Assembly (NCBI GenBank): GCA_965243775.1
Contig: CBDEWF010000053.1
Coordinates: forward strand, 1 to 64,000
DNA length: 64,000 nt
Source of the DNA: Sansalvadorimonas sp965243775
Lineage (GTDB): Bacteria > Pseudomonadota > Gammaproteobacteria > Pseudomonadales > Endozoicomonadaceae
Reading direction: 5' to 3'
Part shown: positions 28,528-37,650 of the stretch, in pieces
How positions within the stretch are numbered: the first letter of the stretch is position 1
Layout of the letters: each line of letters opens with the position of its first letter
Made by a program: the position numbers and the translations under genes
The notes under the pieces: model-generated
The model's input: only the letters and a program-made list of their open reading frames with translations
The model's database searches: none
Told to the model about the DNA's origin: nothing

Positions 28528-31119
28528 ATGTCTCAATCTTGGCGGTCTGATGACCCCGATGCCGGCCTAGAAGCCAGCAAGTATGAAAATCCTGTACCCA
28601 GCAGAACCCTGATCTCACAACACCTGGAAAAGCGCGGCGCACCGGCACGATATGAAGTGCTGGTGGAAGAGTTTGGCCTGGAAGATGAAGATGAGCAGGA
28701 AGGGCTGCGTCGGCGACTTATCGCCATGGTACGTGATGGTCAGCTGGTTCAGACCCGTAAGGGAGCTTTTGGCCTGATCGATAAAATGGATCTGGTGGCG
28801 GGGACTGTCCAGGGGCATCGTGATGGATTTGGCTTTGTTCTTCCCAATGATGGCAGTGATGATCTGTTCCTGACAGCTCGGCAGATGAAAGAGCTGTTTG
28901 ACGGTGACCGAATCGTGGTTCGGGAAACGGATGTGGATCAGCGTGGTCGCCGCTACTGTGCCATTGTGGACATTCTGGAGCGCAGTGTCACAACGGTGGT
29001 TGGACGCTATTTCGAGGAAGATGGACTGGGTTTTGTCTCCCCGGAAAGCAAGCGGATGACCAATGATGTCGTGATTGAACCCGGCCCGCTCATGCCCAGT
29101 GAAGGGCAGGTGGTGCTGGTGGATATTAAGGAATACCCCACCCGTCGGCATCTGGCTATTGGTACTGTACGTGAAGTTCTGGGTGATCGTATGGATGCCG
29201 GGATGGAGATTGAGATAGCCCTGCGCAGCCATGATATTCCCCATAACTGGCCCAAGGATGTTAACAATGCCATCAATCGCTTCAAGCCAGAAGTGTCTGA
29301 GTCTGACAAGATTCACCGGGTTGATCTGAGGGATGTTCCTTTTGTCACCATTGATGGTGAAGATGCCCGTGACTTTGATGATGCCGTTTACGCTGAAAAG
29401 AAACGTTCGGGTGGCTGGCGTCTGTATGTCGCCATTGCTGACGTTTCCCACTATGTGAGACCTGGAGCTGCACTGGACAAGGAAGCCCGAAACCGTGGTA
29501 ACTCAGTTTACTTCCCCGGTTATGTTGTGCCCATGTTGCCGGAAGTTTTGTCTAACGGCCTCTGTTCTCTTAACCCCCATGTAGACCGGCTGGCCATGGT
29601 CTGTGAGATGACCGTCAGTACCAATGGCAAGCTAAGTGGGTACAAGTTTTACGAAGGCCTGATCCAGTCCCACGCCCGCCTGACCTATACCAAGGTTGGT
29701 GCCATGCTGCAGCAGGCAGAAGGGGAAGAGGGACAGGCTCTTCGCAGGGAATATGTAGATCTTGTTTCCCATATTGATGAACTGTACAGCTTGTACCATG
29801 CTCTGCGGGCATGTCGGGAGCAGCGTGGGGCCATAGATTTTGAAACCACGGAAACCAGGATCATCTTCGATGCCAATCGCAAGATTGAGAGCATTGTTCC
29901 CACCGTGCGTAACGATGCCCACAAGCTGATTGAAGAATGCATGCTGTGCGCCAATGTTGCCACGGCCCGTTTTCTGGAAAAGCATGACCTTCCTGCGTTG
30001 TACCGCATTCACGAAGGGCCAACAGACAAGAAGCTGGAAAATCTGACCGGCTTCCTGGGGGAACTGGGGTTAAGCCTGCCAGGGCGCAGCAAGCCCACTC
30101 CAAAGGATTATCAGCAGCTGCTGTCAGCTATTGCAGAACGTCCTGATGCCCATGTGATTCAGGTAATGATGCTGCGCTCCCTGAGTCAGGCTGTGTATGA
30201 TCCTGAGAATACTGGCCATTTTGGTCTGGCATTTTCTGCTTATGCTCACTTCACTTCGCCCATACGCCGTTATCCGGATCTTCTTGTACACCGGGCCATT
30301 CGTCATGTGATCCGTTCAGAGCGCAGTTCAAAACATGTAGAACGGGTTGAAGGTGCTAAACCTCTCTCGAAGAAAGCCATCTTCCCCTATGATTTTGAGG
30401 CCATGGTTGCTCTTGGTGAGCACTGTTCCCTGACTGAGCGGCGGGCTGATGATGCCACCCGGGATGTGAATGACTGGCTGAAGTGCGAGTACATGCAGAA
30501 CCATCTCGGTGAGGTTTACGAGGGTGTTATCTCAACCGTGACCGGTTTCGGCCTGTTCGTGGAACTGACTGATATTTTTGTCACTGGTCTGGTTCATATC
30601 AGTACACTGCCCGGTGATTACTACCATTTTGAAGCCAGTCACCAACGTCTTATGGGTGAGCGTACGGCAACACGGTTCCAGCTGGGTGACCAGATGACTG
30701 TCCGGGTTGTGCGGGTAGATCTGGATGAGAAAACCATCGACTTTGAGCTGGAAGGTGCCCCCCTTGCCAGCCGCAAAGGACGGCGCAGGTTCGGTGGCAA
30801 GAAAACAGTAGAGTCTGATCGGGACAGGGCACAGGCCCGCCGGGCTACTGGCCGGAAACCTCGACCCAACAAGGGGAAAGGCGACGTTATTGAGGGCTCA
30901 TGGAAAAATCGTCCCAAACGTCGCACCCAGGCCAGTGAAGAGACTGACGGATCTTTCGGCAAAAAGCGCAAGAAGGGAAAAAAAGGCAAGAAAGTTCGCA
31001 AGGATAAAGCCAGGCGGGCTTCCGGGAAGATGAAAACGGCAAAAAAAGCCACCACTTCCCCAAAAGCTAAATCCCCTTCAAAATCCGGACGTACCCCTCG
31101 GAAGCGTCCTGTTAAGTAA
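28528..31119 (+). CDS. rnr: Ribonuclease R
   Basis: Processive 3'-5' exoribonuclease that degrades structured RNA. An N-terminal winged helix (about 25-90) and cold-shock domains (about 90-240) precede the RNB catalytic domain with DGEDARDFDDAVYAEK (metal-binding Asp cluster), then an S1 domain (GEVYEGVISTVTGFGLFVEL, about 655-735) and a long Lys/Arg-rich tail (KKRKKGKKGKKVRK). 863 residues. ATG 28528 follows AGGGAAC. Precedes rlmB, as in E. coli and Pseudomonas. Confidence 0.97.
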   Translation: MSQSWRSDDPDAGLEASKYENPVPSRTLISQHLEKRGAPARYEVLVEEFGLEDEDEQEGLRRRLIAMVRDGQLVQTRKGAFGLIDKMDLVAGTVQGHRDGFGFVLPNDGSDDLFLTARQMKELFDGDRIVVRETDVDQRGRRYCAIVDILERSVTTVVGRYFEEDGLGFVSPESKRMTNDVVIEPGPLMPSEGQVVLVDIKEYPTRRHLAIGTVREVLGDRMDAGMEIEIALRSHDIPHNWPKDVNNAINRFKPEVSESDKIHRVDLRDVPFVTIDGEDARDFDDAVYAEKKRSGGWRLYVAIADVSHYVRPGAALDKEARNRGNSVYFPGYVVPMLPEVLSNGLCSLNPHVDRLAMVCEMTVSTNGKLSGYKFYEGLIQSHARLTYTKVGAMLQQAEGEEGQALRREYVDLVSHIDELYSLYHALRACREQRGAIDFETTETRIIFDANRKIESIVPTVRNDAHKLIEECMLCANVATARFLEKHDLPALYRIHEGPTDKKLENLTGFLGELGLSLPGRSKPTPKDYQQLLSAIAERPDAHVIQVMMLRSLSQAVYDPENTGHFGLAFSAYAHFTSPIRRYPDLLVHRAIRHVIRSERSSKHVERVEGAKPLSKKAIFPYDFEAMVALGEHCSLTERRADDATRDVNDWLKCEYMQNHLGEVYEGVISTVTGFGLFVELTDIFVTGLVHISTLPGDYYHFEASHQRLMGERTATRFQLGDQMTVRVVRVDLDEKTIDFELEGAPLASRKGRRRFGGKKTVESDRDRAQARRATGRKPRPNKGKGDVIEGSWKNRPKRRTQASEETDGSFGKKRKKGKKGKKVRKDKARRASGKMKTAKKATTSPKAKSPSKSGRTPRKRPVK

Positions 31120-31192
31120 TATTCATGTAGTGAAGCCCCGGCTCTCTCAAGGCTTGTATCAAAAGTTGTAGTAGCCGGGGTGGAGAAAATAA

Positions 31193-31936
31193 ATGGCAGA
31201 TAGCGATATTTCCTTTGGTGTTCATGCTGTTCAGGCGCTTCTGGAAAGTCATCCGGACCAGATTATGGAGATCTGGTTTCAGAAAGGCCGCCGTGGCGGC
31301 CGCCTGGAAAAGTTGATTGAGGAAGCAAGAGAGACTGGAATTCCAGTCAAGTTTGTTGATCGTGACCGTATTGACCGCAAGGTGGATGGTGTTCACCAAG
31401 GTGTAGTTGCACTGGTGCGTGCTGCCAGGGTTTATCGTGAGAATGACCTCTACACTTTGCTGGATAATCTTGATAAGCCTCCCTTGCTGCTGGTTCTGGA
31501 TAGTATCACTGACCCCCATAACCTGGGAGCCTGCATGCGTTCAGCGGATGCTGCCGGTGTCCATGCTGTGATTGTGGCCCGTGACAAGTCTGCTCCGCTG
31601 AACTCTGTGGCCCGTAAGGTAGCCTGTGGTGCCGCAGAAACTGTTCCACTGATAACTGTGACCAATCTTGCCCGTACCATGCGGGAGCTGCAGGAACGTG
31701 GCATCTGGTTGATTGGTGCAGCAGGGGAAGCCAGCAGTAATATCTTTGCGACAGATCTGGTGGGTTCCCTGGGAATTGTCATGGGTGCGGAAGGTAAAGG
31801 TCTTCGTCGCCTGACCCGGGAGCACTGTGATGCTCTGGTTCATATACCCATGGTGGGCAGTGTCAGCAGCCTGAATGTTTCTGTAGCAACGGGAATCTGC
31901 CTGTTTGAGGCACTGCGTCAGCGTACACAGCACTGA
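31193..31936 (+). CDS. rlmB: 23S rRNA Gm2251 2'-O-methyltransferase RlmB
   Basis: SPOUT (TrmH-family) methyltransferase for G2251 in the ribosomal P-loop. The N-terminal substrate-binding domain starts SFGVHAVQALLESHP; knot motifs are LDSITDPHNLGACMRSADAAG, LGIVMGAEGKGLR and the C-terminal VGSVSSLNVSVATGICLFEA. 247 residues. 73 bp after rnr. Confidence 0.97.
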   Translation: MADSDISFGVHAVQALLESHPDQIMEIWFQKGRRGGRLEKLIEEARETGIPVKFVDRDRIDRKVDGVHQGVVALVRAARVYRENDLYTLLDNLDKPPLLLVLDSITDPHNLGACMRSADAAGVHAVIVARDKSAPLNSVARKVACGAAETVPLITVTNLARTMRELQERGIWLIGAAGEASSNIFATDLVGSLGIVMGAEGKGLRRLTREHCDALVHIPMVGSVSSLNVSVATGICLFEALRQRTQH

Positions 31937-31946
31937 TAGCGAACAA

Positions 31947-31972
31947 AGGCAGCTTGAGAGCTGCCTGCTTTT
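31947..31972 (+). terminator. Intrinsic terminator of rlmB
   Basis: 8-bp stem AGGCAGCT / AGCTGCCT with TGAG tetraloop, followed by GCTTTT. Confidence 0.7.
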
Positions 31973-32071
31973 GGGCGGTTGCTGTCAGTGGTAACAACGC
32001 TGTGTACTCAGTCATGTGGTAGTTAGCATTTTTATCACCTACTTTTGCACCCAGTGATAAAAAAGCTGGTG

Positions 32072-32815
32072 ATGTTTATGGTTAAACTTTGTGCAGTCCT
32101 GTTATGCATGTCATCCATTGTTGATGCTGGATTAGAAATAAACTCTCCACGGTCTTTTATATATATATATGATAATAGTGAACAAGAGGAATTTATTCTT
32201 GAGGGATATATCAAGCAGGTAAATCTTGAAAGACTATCGGTAGATGCATTAACCAAACACTTTCATAAAGAACAAGAACAAGAACAAGAACAAGGCTCTG
32301 CAAAGAAGCTGAATATCACTCCTGAGGTTTACATTGAGTCAACTATAGATACTATCTATAAAATAAAACTGGCATCTTCAGGAGCAAGCTCTGATTTCGG
32401 GGTACAACCCGGCCTTGCTTTTATTGTCAGGCTATCTGATGGGAGCTATTTGCTGACTTGTCAGTACAAACAAAAACTTCAGTATTATAGCCTACCAAAA
32501 ATGAGTAAAAATCCAATTTTATACAATACGCTTACTCAAAATCGTGAGCCAATAATTTTTACCCAGAGAATCATAGGAAACTTACCAAGTGAAATATTAG
32601 AAGGTTCAGGATCAAAAAAACTACAAGAAACATATTTCACTCATTACGTCACTACTAATCTTCCTTATTTTCACATGGCAGGAAGAGGTAGTATTGTAGT
32701 AGAAACAAAAAATTTAAGTTATGAATTAGAAGAAACACTAGAATATTCAGATGATGAAAGCAAACATTACATAGACGACCATGGGATAAGGTTTCCCATG
32801 AATAATAAGAACTGA
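32072..32815 (+). CDS. AT-rich secreted protein of unknown function
   Basis: About 247 residues from ATG 32072 (32078, or TTG at 32045, also possible). A signal peptide is evident (MVKLCAVLLCMSSIVDAG). No family recognised. A Glu-Gln repeat (KEQEQEQEQG) follows a predicted strand region. The gene is visibly richer in A and T than its neighbours, with many AAA, TTT and ATA codons, suggesting acquisition by transfer. It stands alone between rlmB and a small unknown gene. Confidence 0.55.
   Translation: MFMVKLCAVLLCMSSIVDAGLEINSPRSFIYIYDNSEQEEFILEGYIKQVNLERLSVDALTKHFHKEQEQEQEQGSAKKLNITPEVYIESTIDTIYKIKLASSGASSDFGVQPGLAFIVRLSDGSYLLTCQYKQKLQYYSLPKMSKNPILYNTLTQNREPIIFTQRIIGNLPSEILEGSGSKKLQETYFTHYVTTNLPYFHMAGRGSIVVETKNLSYELEETLEYSDDESKHYIDDHGIRFPMNNKN
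32270..32293 (+). repeat. Hexanucleotide repeat (GAACAA)4
   Basis: Four perfect GAACAA units encoding Glu-Gln, a third two-residue microsatellite in a presumed secreted-protein gene of this window. Confidence 0.85.
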
Positions 32816-32828
32816 TAAGGTACATGGA

Positions 32829-33029
32829 ATGTCTACATCAAAAGATGAATTGGCCAGAACTTTGTCCCGTTTTATTAAGGATAATGGTGTTGAGGAGGCC
32901 GGTAAGGTTATGTCTCAAATGCTTCTGGGAATGGCTGCCCTTGCTAAAGCGGATCGTATTGAGTTCCGTGACAAAATTGGTTCTGTGATTGTGACACATA
33001 CCAAGCTTCCTGAATCCTCGGTGCATTAA
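32829..33029 (+). CDS. Small unknown protein
   Basis: 66 residues (MSTSKDELARTLSRFIKDNG ... LPESSVH), soluble and helical. It begins 13 bp after the preceding stop. The name and function are unknown to me; composition and a regular ATG suggest it is real. The 255 bp up to dhaK hold no further gene. Confidence 0.5.
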   Translation: MSTSKDELARTLSRFIKDNGVEEAGKVMSQMLLGMAALAKADRIEFRDKIGSVIVTHTKLPESSVH

Positions 33030-33284
33030 CATACTGGGGATTTCCTGTCTGTTAATTTCTGCCAGTTAATGCTTAGCTGGTAAATCATTTCAGTAGTAAA
33101 CGAGTTCCTATCATTTCTGGTGTGAAAATTAATTCCACCTCCCGCCTATACAGCTTCAGAACTTTTTGATTCACAGCAAGATATTGGCAGGTGCCACTGT
33201 GAAATTATCTGCTTTCTCATATAAGTAAACTGTCATCATCAGCACGATGACATATCCGCTCCACCAATAACGAGAGCAGCCAGA

Positions 33285-34355
33285 ATGAAAAAGCTAATCA
33301 ATAAAGTAGAAGATGTAGTCAAGGAACAGGTAGACGGTCTGCTGTTGGCTAACCTTGGTCTGGTTGGCAATCACGAGCCTCGCTTTGTTCACATTCGTGA
33401 TATCCAGTCCCTGAATCAGGTTGCCCTGGTTTCTGGTGGTGGCAGTGGCCATGAACCTATGCATGGTGGTTTTGTGGGGCAGGGTATGCTGACTGGAGCC
33501 TGTCCGGGAGAGGTATTTACTTCGCCAACACCGGACCAAATGTATGAGTGTGGCAAGGCCGTTGACTCAGGTAAGGGTGTTCTGTTCCTGGTCAAGAACT
33601 ACACAGGTGATGTACTGAATTTTGAAACCGCTGTGGAGCTGCTGCACGGTGAAGAGATTACTGTTGGTTCCGTTCTTGTTGACGACGATGTTGCGGTAAA
33701 AGACAGCCTTTACACCGCTGGCCGTCGAGGAGTTGCCGGTACAGTCTTGATGGAAAAAATTCTTGGTGCAGCTGCTGCTGAAGGCTACTCCCTTGAACAG
33801 CTGGAACAGCTGGGCCGGCGTCTGAATAACCGAACCCGCTCATTCGGTGTGGCCATGTCGGCCTGTGTGGTTCCGGCTGCAGGTGAACCCTCCTTTGTTC
33901 TTGAAGAAAATGAGGTCGAGTTTGGTGTAGGTATCCACGGTGAACCTGGTATTGAGCGTCGCACTTACAAAAACTGTGATTCTCTGGTATCCGAGATGTT
34001 TGGCCGAATTATCGACGACGAGCCCTATACCCGGGTTATCAGGGAGTGGGACAGGGAACTGGGTGACTGGAAAGATATTGAGCACACTACAGAACCTCTT
34101 GGTCGTGGTGATAAGATTATCGTGTTGTTGAATGGTATGGGGGCCACTCCGGAATCCGAGCTTCTGGGTGCTTACCGCAGGTTCCATGAGTGCTGCGAAG
34201 AGTCTGGTCTCTCCATTGTTCACAACCTGGTTGGCAATTACTGTACCTCTCTGAACATGGAGGGCCTGTCCCTGACCATGATGAAAGCTGATGAAGAGAT
34301 CCTCAAACTCTGGGAGGCACCAGTAAATACACCGGCCATGCGCTGGGGCTGTTAA
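33285..34355 (+). CDS. dhaK: PTS-dependent dihydroxyacetone kinase, binding subunit DhaK
   Basis: Binds dihydroxyacetone covalently through a histidine (FGVGIHGEPGIERR) and passes it to DhaL-ADP for phosphorylation. SGGGSGHEPMHGGFVGQGML is the substrate-pocket signature. 356 residues. First gene of dhaK-dhaL-dhaM; the product DHAP enters glycolysis. gldA about 10 kb downstream could supply the substrate. Confidence 0.96.
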   Translation: MKKLINKVEDVVKEQVDGLLLANLGLVGNHEPRFVHIRDIQSLNQVALVSGGGSGHEPMHGGFVGQGMLTGACPGEVFTSPTPDQMYECGKAVDSGKGVLFLVKNYTGDVLNFETAVELLHGEEITVGSVLVDDDVAVKDSLYTAGRRGVAGTVLMEKILGAAAAEGYSLEQLEQLGRRLNNRTRSFGVAMSACVVPAAGEPSFVLEENEVEFGVGIHGEPGIERRTYKNCDSLVSEMFGRIIDDEPYTRVIREWDRELGDWKDIEHTTEPLGRGDKIIVLLNGMGATPESELLGAYRRFHECCEESGLSIVHNLVGNYCTSLNMEGLSLTMMKADEEILKLWEAPVNTPAMRWGC

Positions 34356-34448
34356 AGCCATACACGACACTCAATACAAAAACAGAATGGATGACTTTCA
34401 GGGCAGGGATTGCCCTCTTCTCCTATTCAAAATCAAGAGACTGGGTTT

Positions 34449-35081
34449 ATGTCGGTAACAAAGCAACACATTGTCTCCTGGCTGAAGCAGCTGGCTGTCG
34501 TCTTTCAGGAAAACAGGGATCTCCTGACCAGGCTGGATGCTGAAATCGGTGATGCAGACCATGGCATCAACATGAACCGTGGCTTCGACAAAGTTGTGGA
34601 GAAACTGCCTGCATTTGAAGACAAATGTATCGGCACCATTCTCAAGCAGACAGGAATGACCCTGCTATCCAGTGTCGGCGGAGCCAGCGGCCCTCTCTAT
34701 GGCACCTTCTTTATGAAGGCATCCATGAAACTGATGAGTAAAGAAGAAGTCTCCAGGCAGGAGTTTGTTTCTGCTCTGGAAGAGGGAGTGAAAGGTATTG
34801 TATACCGGGGGCGGGCCAACCCGGGGGACAAGACCATGTGTGATGTCTGGTGGCCCACTCTCGGAGCCATGAACACCGCTCTTGAACAAGAGAAAGAGTT
34901 GCCCGATATGCTCGATCTTGCTCTGCACTCAGCTAAAGAGGCCATGGGAGCTACCATTTCCATGCAGGCTAAAAAGGGGCGTGCCAGCTATCTGGGCGAG
35001 CGCAGCATCGGCCACCAGGATCCGGGAGCCACCTCATCCATGTTGATGATCAAAACCCTGAAAACTGTTATTACTGGCTGA
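34449..35081 (+). CDS. dhaL: Dihydroxyacetone kinase ADP-binding subunit DhaL
   Basis: 210 residues from ATG 34449. DAEIGDADHGINMNRGF provides the Asp residues that hold the Mg-ADP; SSVGGASGPLYG and RANPGDKTMCDVWWPT are family blocks. In the PTS-type system ADP stays bound and is rephosphorylated by DhaM. 18 bp before dhaM. Confidence 0.95.
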   Translation: MSVTKQHIVSWLKQLAVVFQENRDLLTRLDAEIGDADHGINMNRGFDKVVEKLPAFEDKCIGTILKQTGMTLLSSVGGASGPLYGTFFMKASMKLMSKEEVSRQEFVSALEEGVKGIVYRGRANPGDKTMCDVWWPTLGAMNTALEQEKELPDMLDLALHSAKEAMGATISMQAKKGRASYLGERSIGHQDPGATSSMLMIKTLKTVITG

Positions 35082-35099
35082 AAGAAGATACTCAAGTCC

Positions 35100-37547
35100 A
35101 TGGTTGGAATAGTTATTGTTTCCCATAGCAGAAAGTTGGCTGAAGGTGTTATGGAGCTGGCAGAGCAAATGGGGCAGGGGCAGTGCTCCCTGGCTATTGC
35201 CGGCGGTATTGATGACGACGAGCATCCCCATGGTACTGATGCTGTCAAAGTGATGGAAGCTATTGAGCAGGTTTACGACGATAGCGGTGTATTGATCATT
35301 ATGGATATGGGAAGTGCCCTGCTCAGCACGGAAGCAGCTCTGGATCTTATTGACCCGGATATGGTAGAAAAAGTTGCTCTCTGCTCTGCTCCCATTGTGG
35401 AAGGCACCATAGCCGCAACTGTTGCTGCATCGGTCGGTCTGCCTTTGACAGAAGTTCTGCAGGAAGCCTGTGCAGCCCTGGATACCAAAAAAGAGCAGTT
35501 GGGTGAACGGAAGCCGGGTGAGGAGCTACCGGCTGGGGAGCTGGAGCAAAGCTCTTCTGCTGTTCAGCCCGAAGACAATATGCAGTGCGAACACCAGGCA
35601 TTCTGGGTTTTACAAAACCCCCATGGGCTGCATGCCCGTCCTGCCGCAGCTCTGGTGACAGCACTGGCAAAATTCGATGCTAAGGTTTCCCTTCACTGTG
35701 AAGATAAATGCGCCAATGCCCGTAGCCTGAACAGCATTGCTACTCTTGGTGCTCGCTATCAGGACCTGATACAACTTACAGCTGCAGGGCCAGAAGCTCG
35801 GCAGGCTGTGGAGGCCTTCAAGGCTCTGGCCGCAAAGCACTTTGGAGAAGATATCAGCCAGCCTTCCCTCAAGAGCGAATTAAAAGTGACTGGCAGTGAT
35901 ACGGAACTTGCAGAAAATGTGATCAGTGCTCTGCCGGTTTCAGAGGGTATTGTCTTTGGCAGGGTAAAACGATATATCCCACAGTTGCCTGAAGCAGTAC
36001 CCGAGCGTGCTCATAAGGGGGAATCGGCTGAGTGGCAACTGTTTTCTGATGCGGTCAAGCAAACCCAGGAGCAGCTGGCTAAGTTTGAAAAGAGATCCGG
36101 CACCGAACACTGCGATATTTTTCGTGCTCACCAGCTGATGCTCTGTGATCCTGAATTGCAGGACAGAGTCTGGGAGATCATTATTACAGGGGCAACTGCA
36201 GAGCAGGCCTGGTCACAGGCTGTGACTCAGCTGGAAGACCAGTACAGGTCCTCCGAATCCGAATATATGCGCCAGCGTGCCGTGGATATTGTTGATGTCG
36301 GTCACCGTTTACTCTCCAATCTTATTGGCAGAAAATTGCCCACACTGGAAGTCAGTTCACCTGTGATTCTGGTAGCGCAGGATCTTACCCCGTCGGATAC
36401 AGCAGGACTTGATCCGGAAAAAGTCCTGGGGATCTGCCTGAACGAAGGGAGTCGTACTTCTCACAGCGCCATATTGGCAAGATCTCTTGGTATTCCAGCC
36501 ATAGTGAGGGCTGATGGCTGTCTTGAGAAAAACCTTGATGGACAGCAAGTCGTTCTGGACGGTTTTAATGGACAACTCTGGTTAAACCCTGACAGCCAGG
36601 TCACAGCCAATCTGGAAATGCGCCGGGCAGAGTGGCTGGATCGTATTGCCCGGGAGCAGGCGGCAGCACTTGATGCTGCAGAAACTATTGATGGGTTCTG
36701 CCCGGATGTCATGGCCAATATCAATAAGCCTGAGGACGTAAAAACTTTACTTGAGCATGGAGCCCAGGGTGTTGGCCTGCTGCGTACCGAGTTTCTGTTT
36801 CTTGATCGTGAGGCTCTCCCCGATGAAGAAGAGCAGTACCGGACGTATTGTGAAATAGCCTCACAGCTCAATAATTTCCCGCTGGTGATTCGGACTCTGG
36901 ATATTGGTGGAGACAAATCGCTGCCCTATCTGCCGCAGCAGAAAGAAGCGAACCCTTTTCTGGGCTGCCGGGGAATACGGTTCTGTCTGACACAGCCGGA
37001 TCTTCTGAAAACCCAGCTTCGTGCCATTCTTCGTGCTGCAGAGCAATACAGCAATATCCAGGTCATGTTCCCCATGATTGCAACGGTCGATGAACTGATA
37101 CAGGCGAAGGACATATTGCATCAGTGCCAGATACAGCTGAACAGGCCTGCCCCTAAGCTACCGGCTGGAATTATGGTGGAAGTGCCTGCCGCAGTTCTTA
37201 ATGCTGCAGAGCTTGCCCGGGAAGCGGACTTTTTCTCCATTGGCACCAATGATCTGACCCAATACGTGATGGCAGCAGACAGGGGTAACCCGTCGGTCGC
37301 TGAACTGGCCGATTACAGGCAGCCTGCTGTTCTGAAAGCTATTTCTGGCACCTGCAAAGCTGCTCAGGCTGCAGGAATCCCTGTGGGTATGTGCGGAGAA
37401 ATGGCAGCCGATACGGAGCTGACATCGTTGCTCCTTGGGATGGGGGTAACCAAACTCAGCGCCAGCCCGATAGCTATTCCCGGTATCAAGGCCAGTATTC
37501 GAAAAACAGATATGGCTGTTGCCAAGGCGATGGCCCGGAGCTATTAA
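35100..37547 (+). CDS. dhaM: DhaM phosphotransferase fused to HPr and full-length enzyme I
   Basis: 815 residues. Residues 1-130: EIIA(Man)-like DhaM domain with phospho-His9 (MVGIVIVSHS). Residues about 165-255: HPr with His178 (NPHGLHARPA). From about 275: enzyme I, including the phospho-His455 (SRTSHSAILARSLGIPA) and the complete C-terminal PEP-binding domain (LRTEFLFLDR, RGIRFCL, FSIGTNDLTQYVMAADR, GMCGEMAAD). E. coli DhaM has only a truncated enzyme I and depends on separate PtsI; this version has all parts to go from PEP to DhaL-ADP by itself. Confidence 0.93.
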   Translation: MVGIVIVSHSRKLAEGVMELAEQMGQGQCSLAIAGGIDDDEHPHGTDAVKVMEAIEQVYDDSGVLIIMDMGSALLSTEAALDLIDPDMVEKVALCSAPIVEGTIAATVAASVGLPLTEVLQEACAALDTKKEQLGERKPGEELPAGELEQSSSAVQPEDNMQCEHQAFWVLQNPHGLHARPAAALVTALAKFDAKVSLHCEDKCANARSLNSIATLGARYQDLIQLTAAGPEARQAVEAFKALAAKHFGEDISQPSLKSELKVTGSDTELAENVISALPVSEGIVFGRVKRYIPQLPEAVPERAHKGESAEWQLFSDAVKQTQEQLAKFEKRSGTEHCDIFRAHQLMLCDPELQDRVWEIIITGATAEQAWSQAVTQLEDQYRSSESEYMRQRAVDIVDVGHRLLSNLIGRKLPTLEVSSPVILVAQDLTPSDTAGLDPEKVLGICLNEGSRTSHSAILARSLGIPAIVRADGCLEKNLDGQQVVLDGFNGQLWLNPDSQVTANLEMRRAEWLDRIAREQAAALDAAETIDGFCPDVMANINKPEDVKTLLEHGAQGVGLLRTEFLFLDREALPDEEEQYRTYCEIASQLNNFPLVIRTLDIGGDKSLPYLPQQKEANPFLGCRGIRFCLTQPDLLKTQLRAILRAAEQYSNIQVMFPMIATVDELIQAKDILHQCQIQLNRPAPKLPAGIMVEVPAAVLNAAELAREADFFSIGTNDLTQYVMAADRGNPSVAELADYRQPAVLKAISGTCKAAQAAGIPVGMCGEMAADTELTSLLLGMGVTKLSASPIAIPGIKASIRKTDMAVAKAMARSY

Positions 37548-37650
37548 CCCAGTGTTGAAAAGCACCGGACCTTTCTGTTTTTATGGAGTGACTTAAAGAT
37601 CTCACCTGCCTCACCATTCTTCTGGCGGGTGATAATAAGAAGGAACTCCT

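Noticed and set aside
33119..33140. CRP-like site TGTGAAAATTAATTCCAC upstream of dhaK
   Set aside because: Only the left half matches; too weak to annotate.
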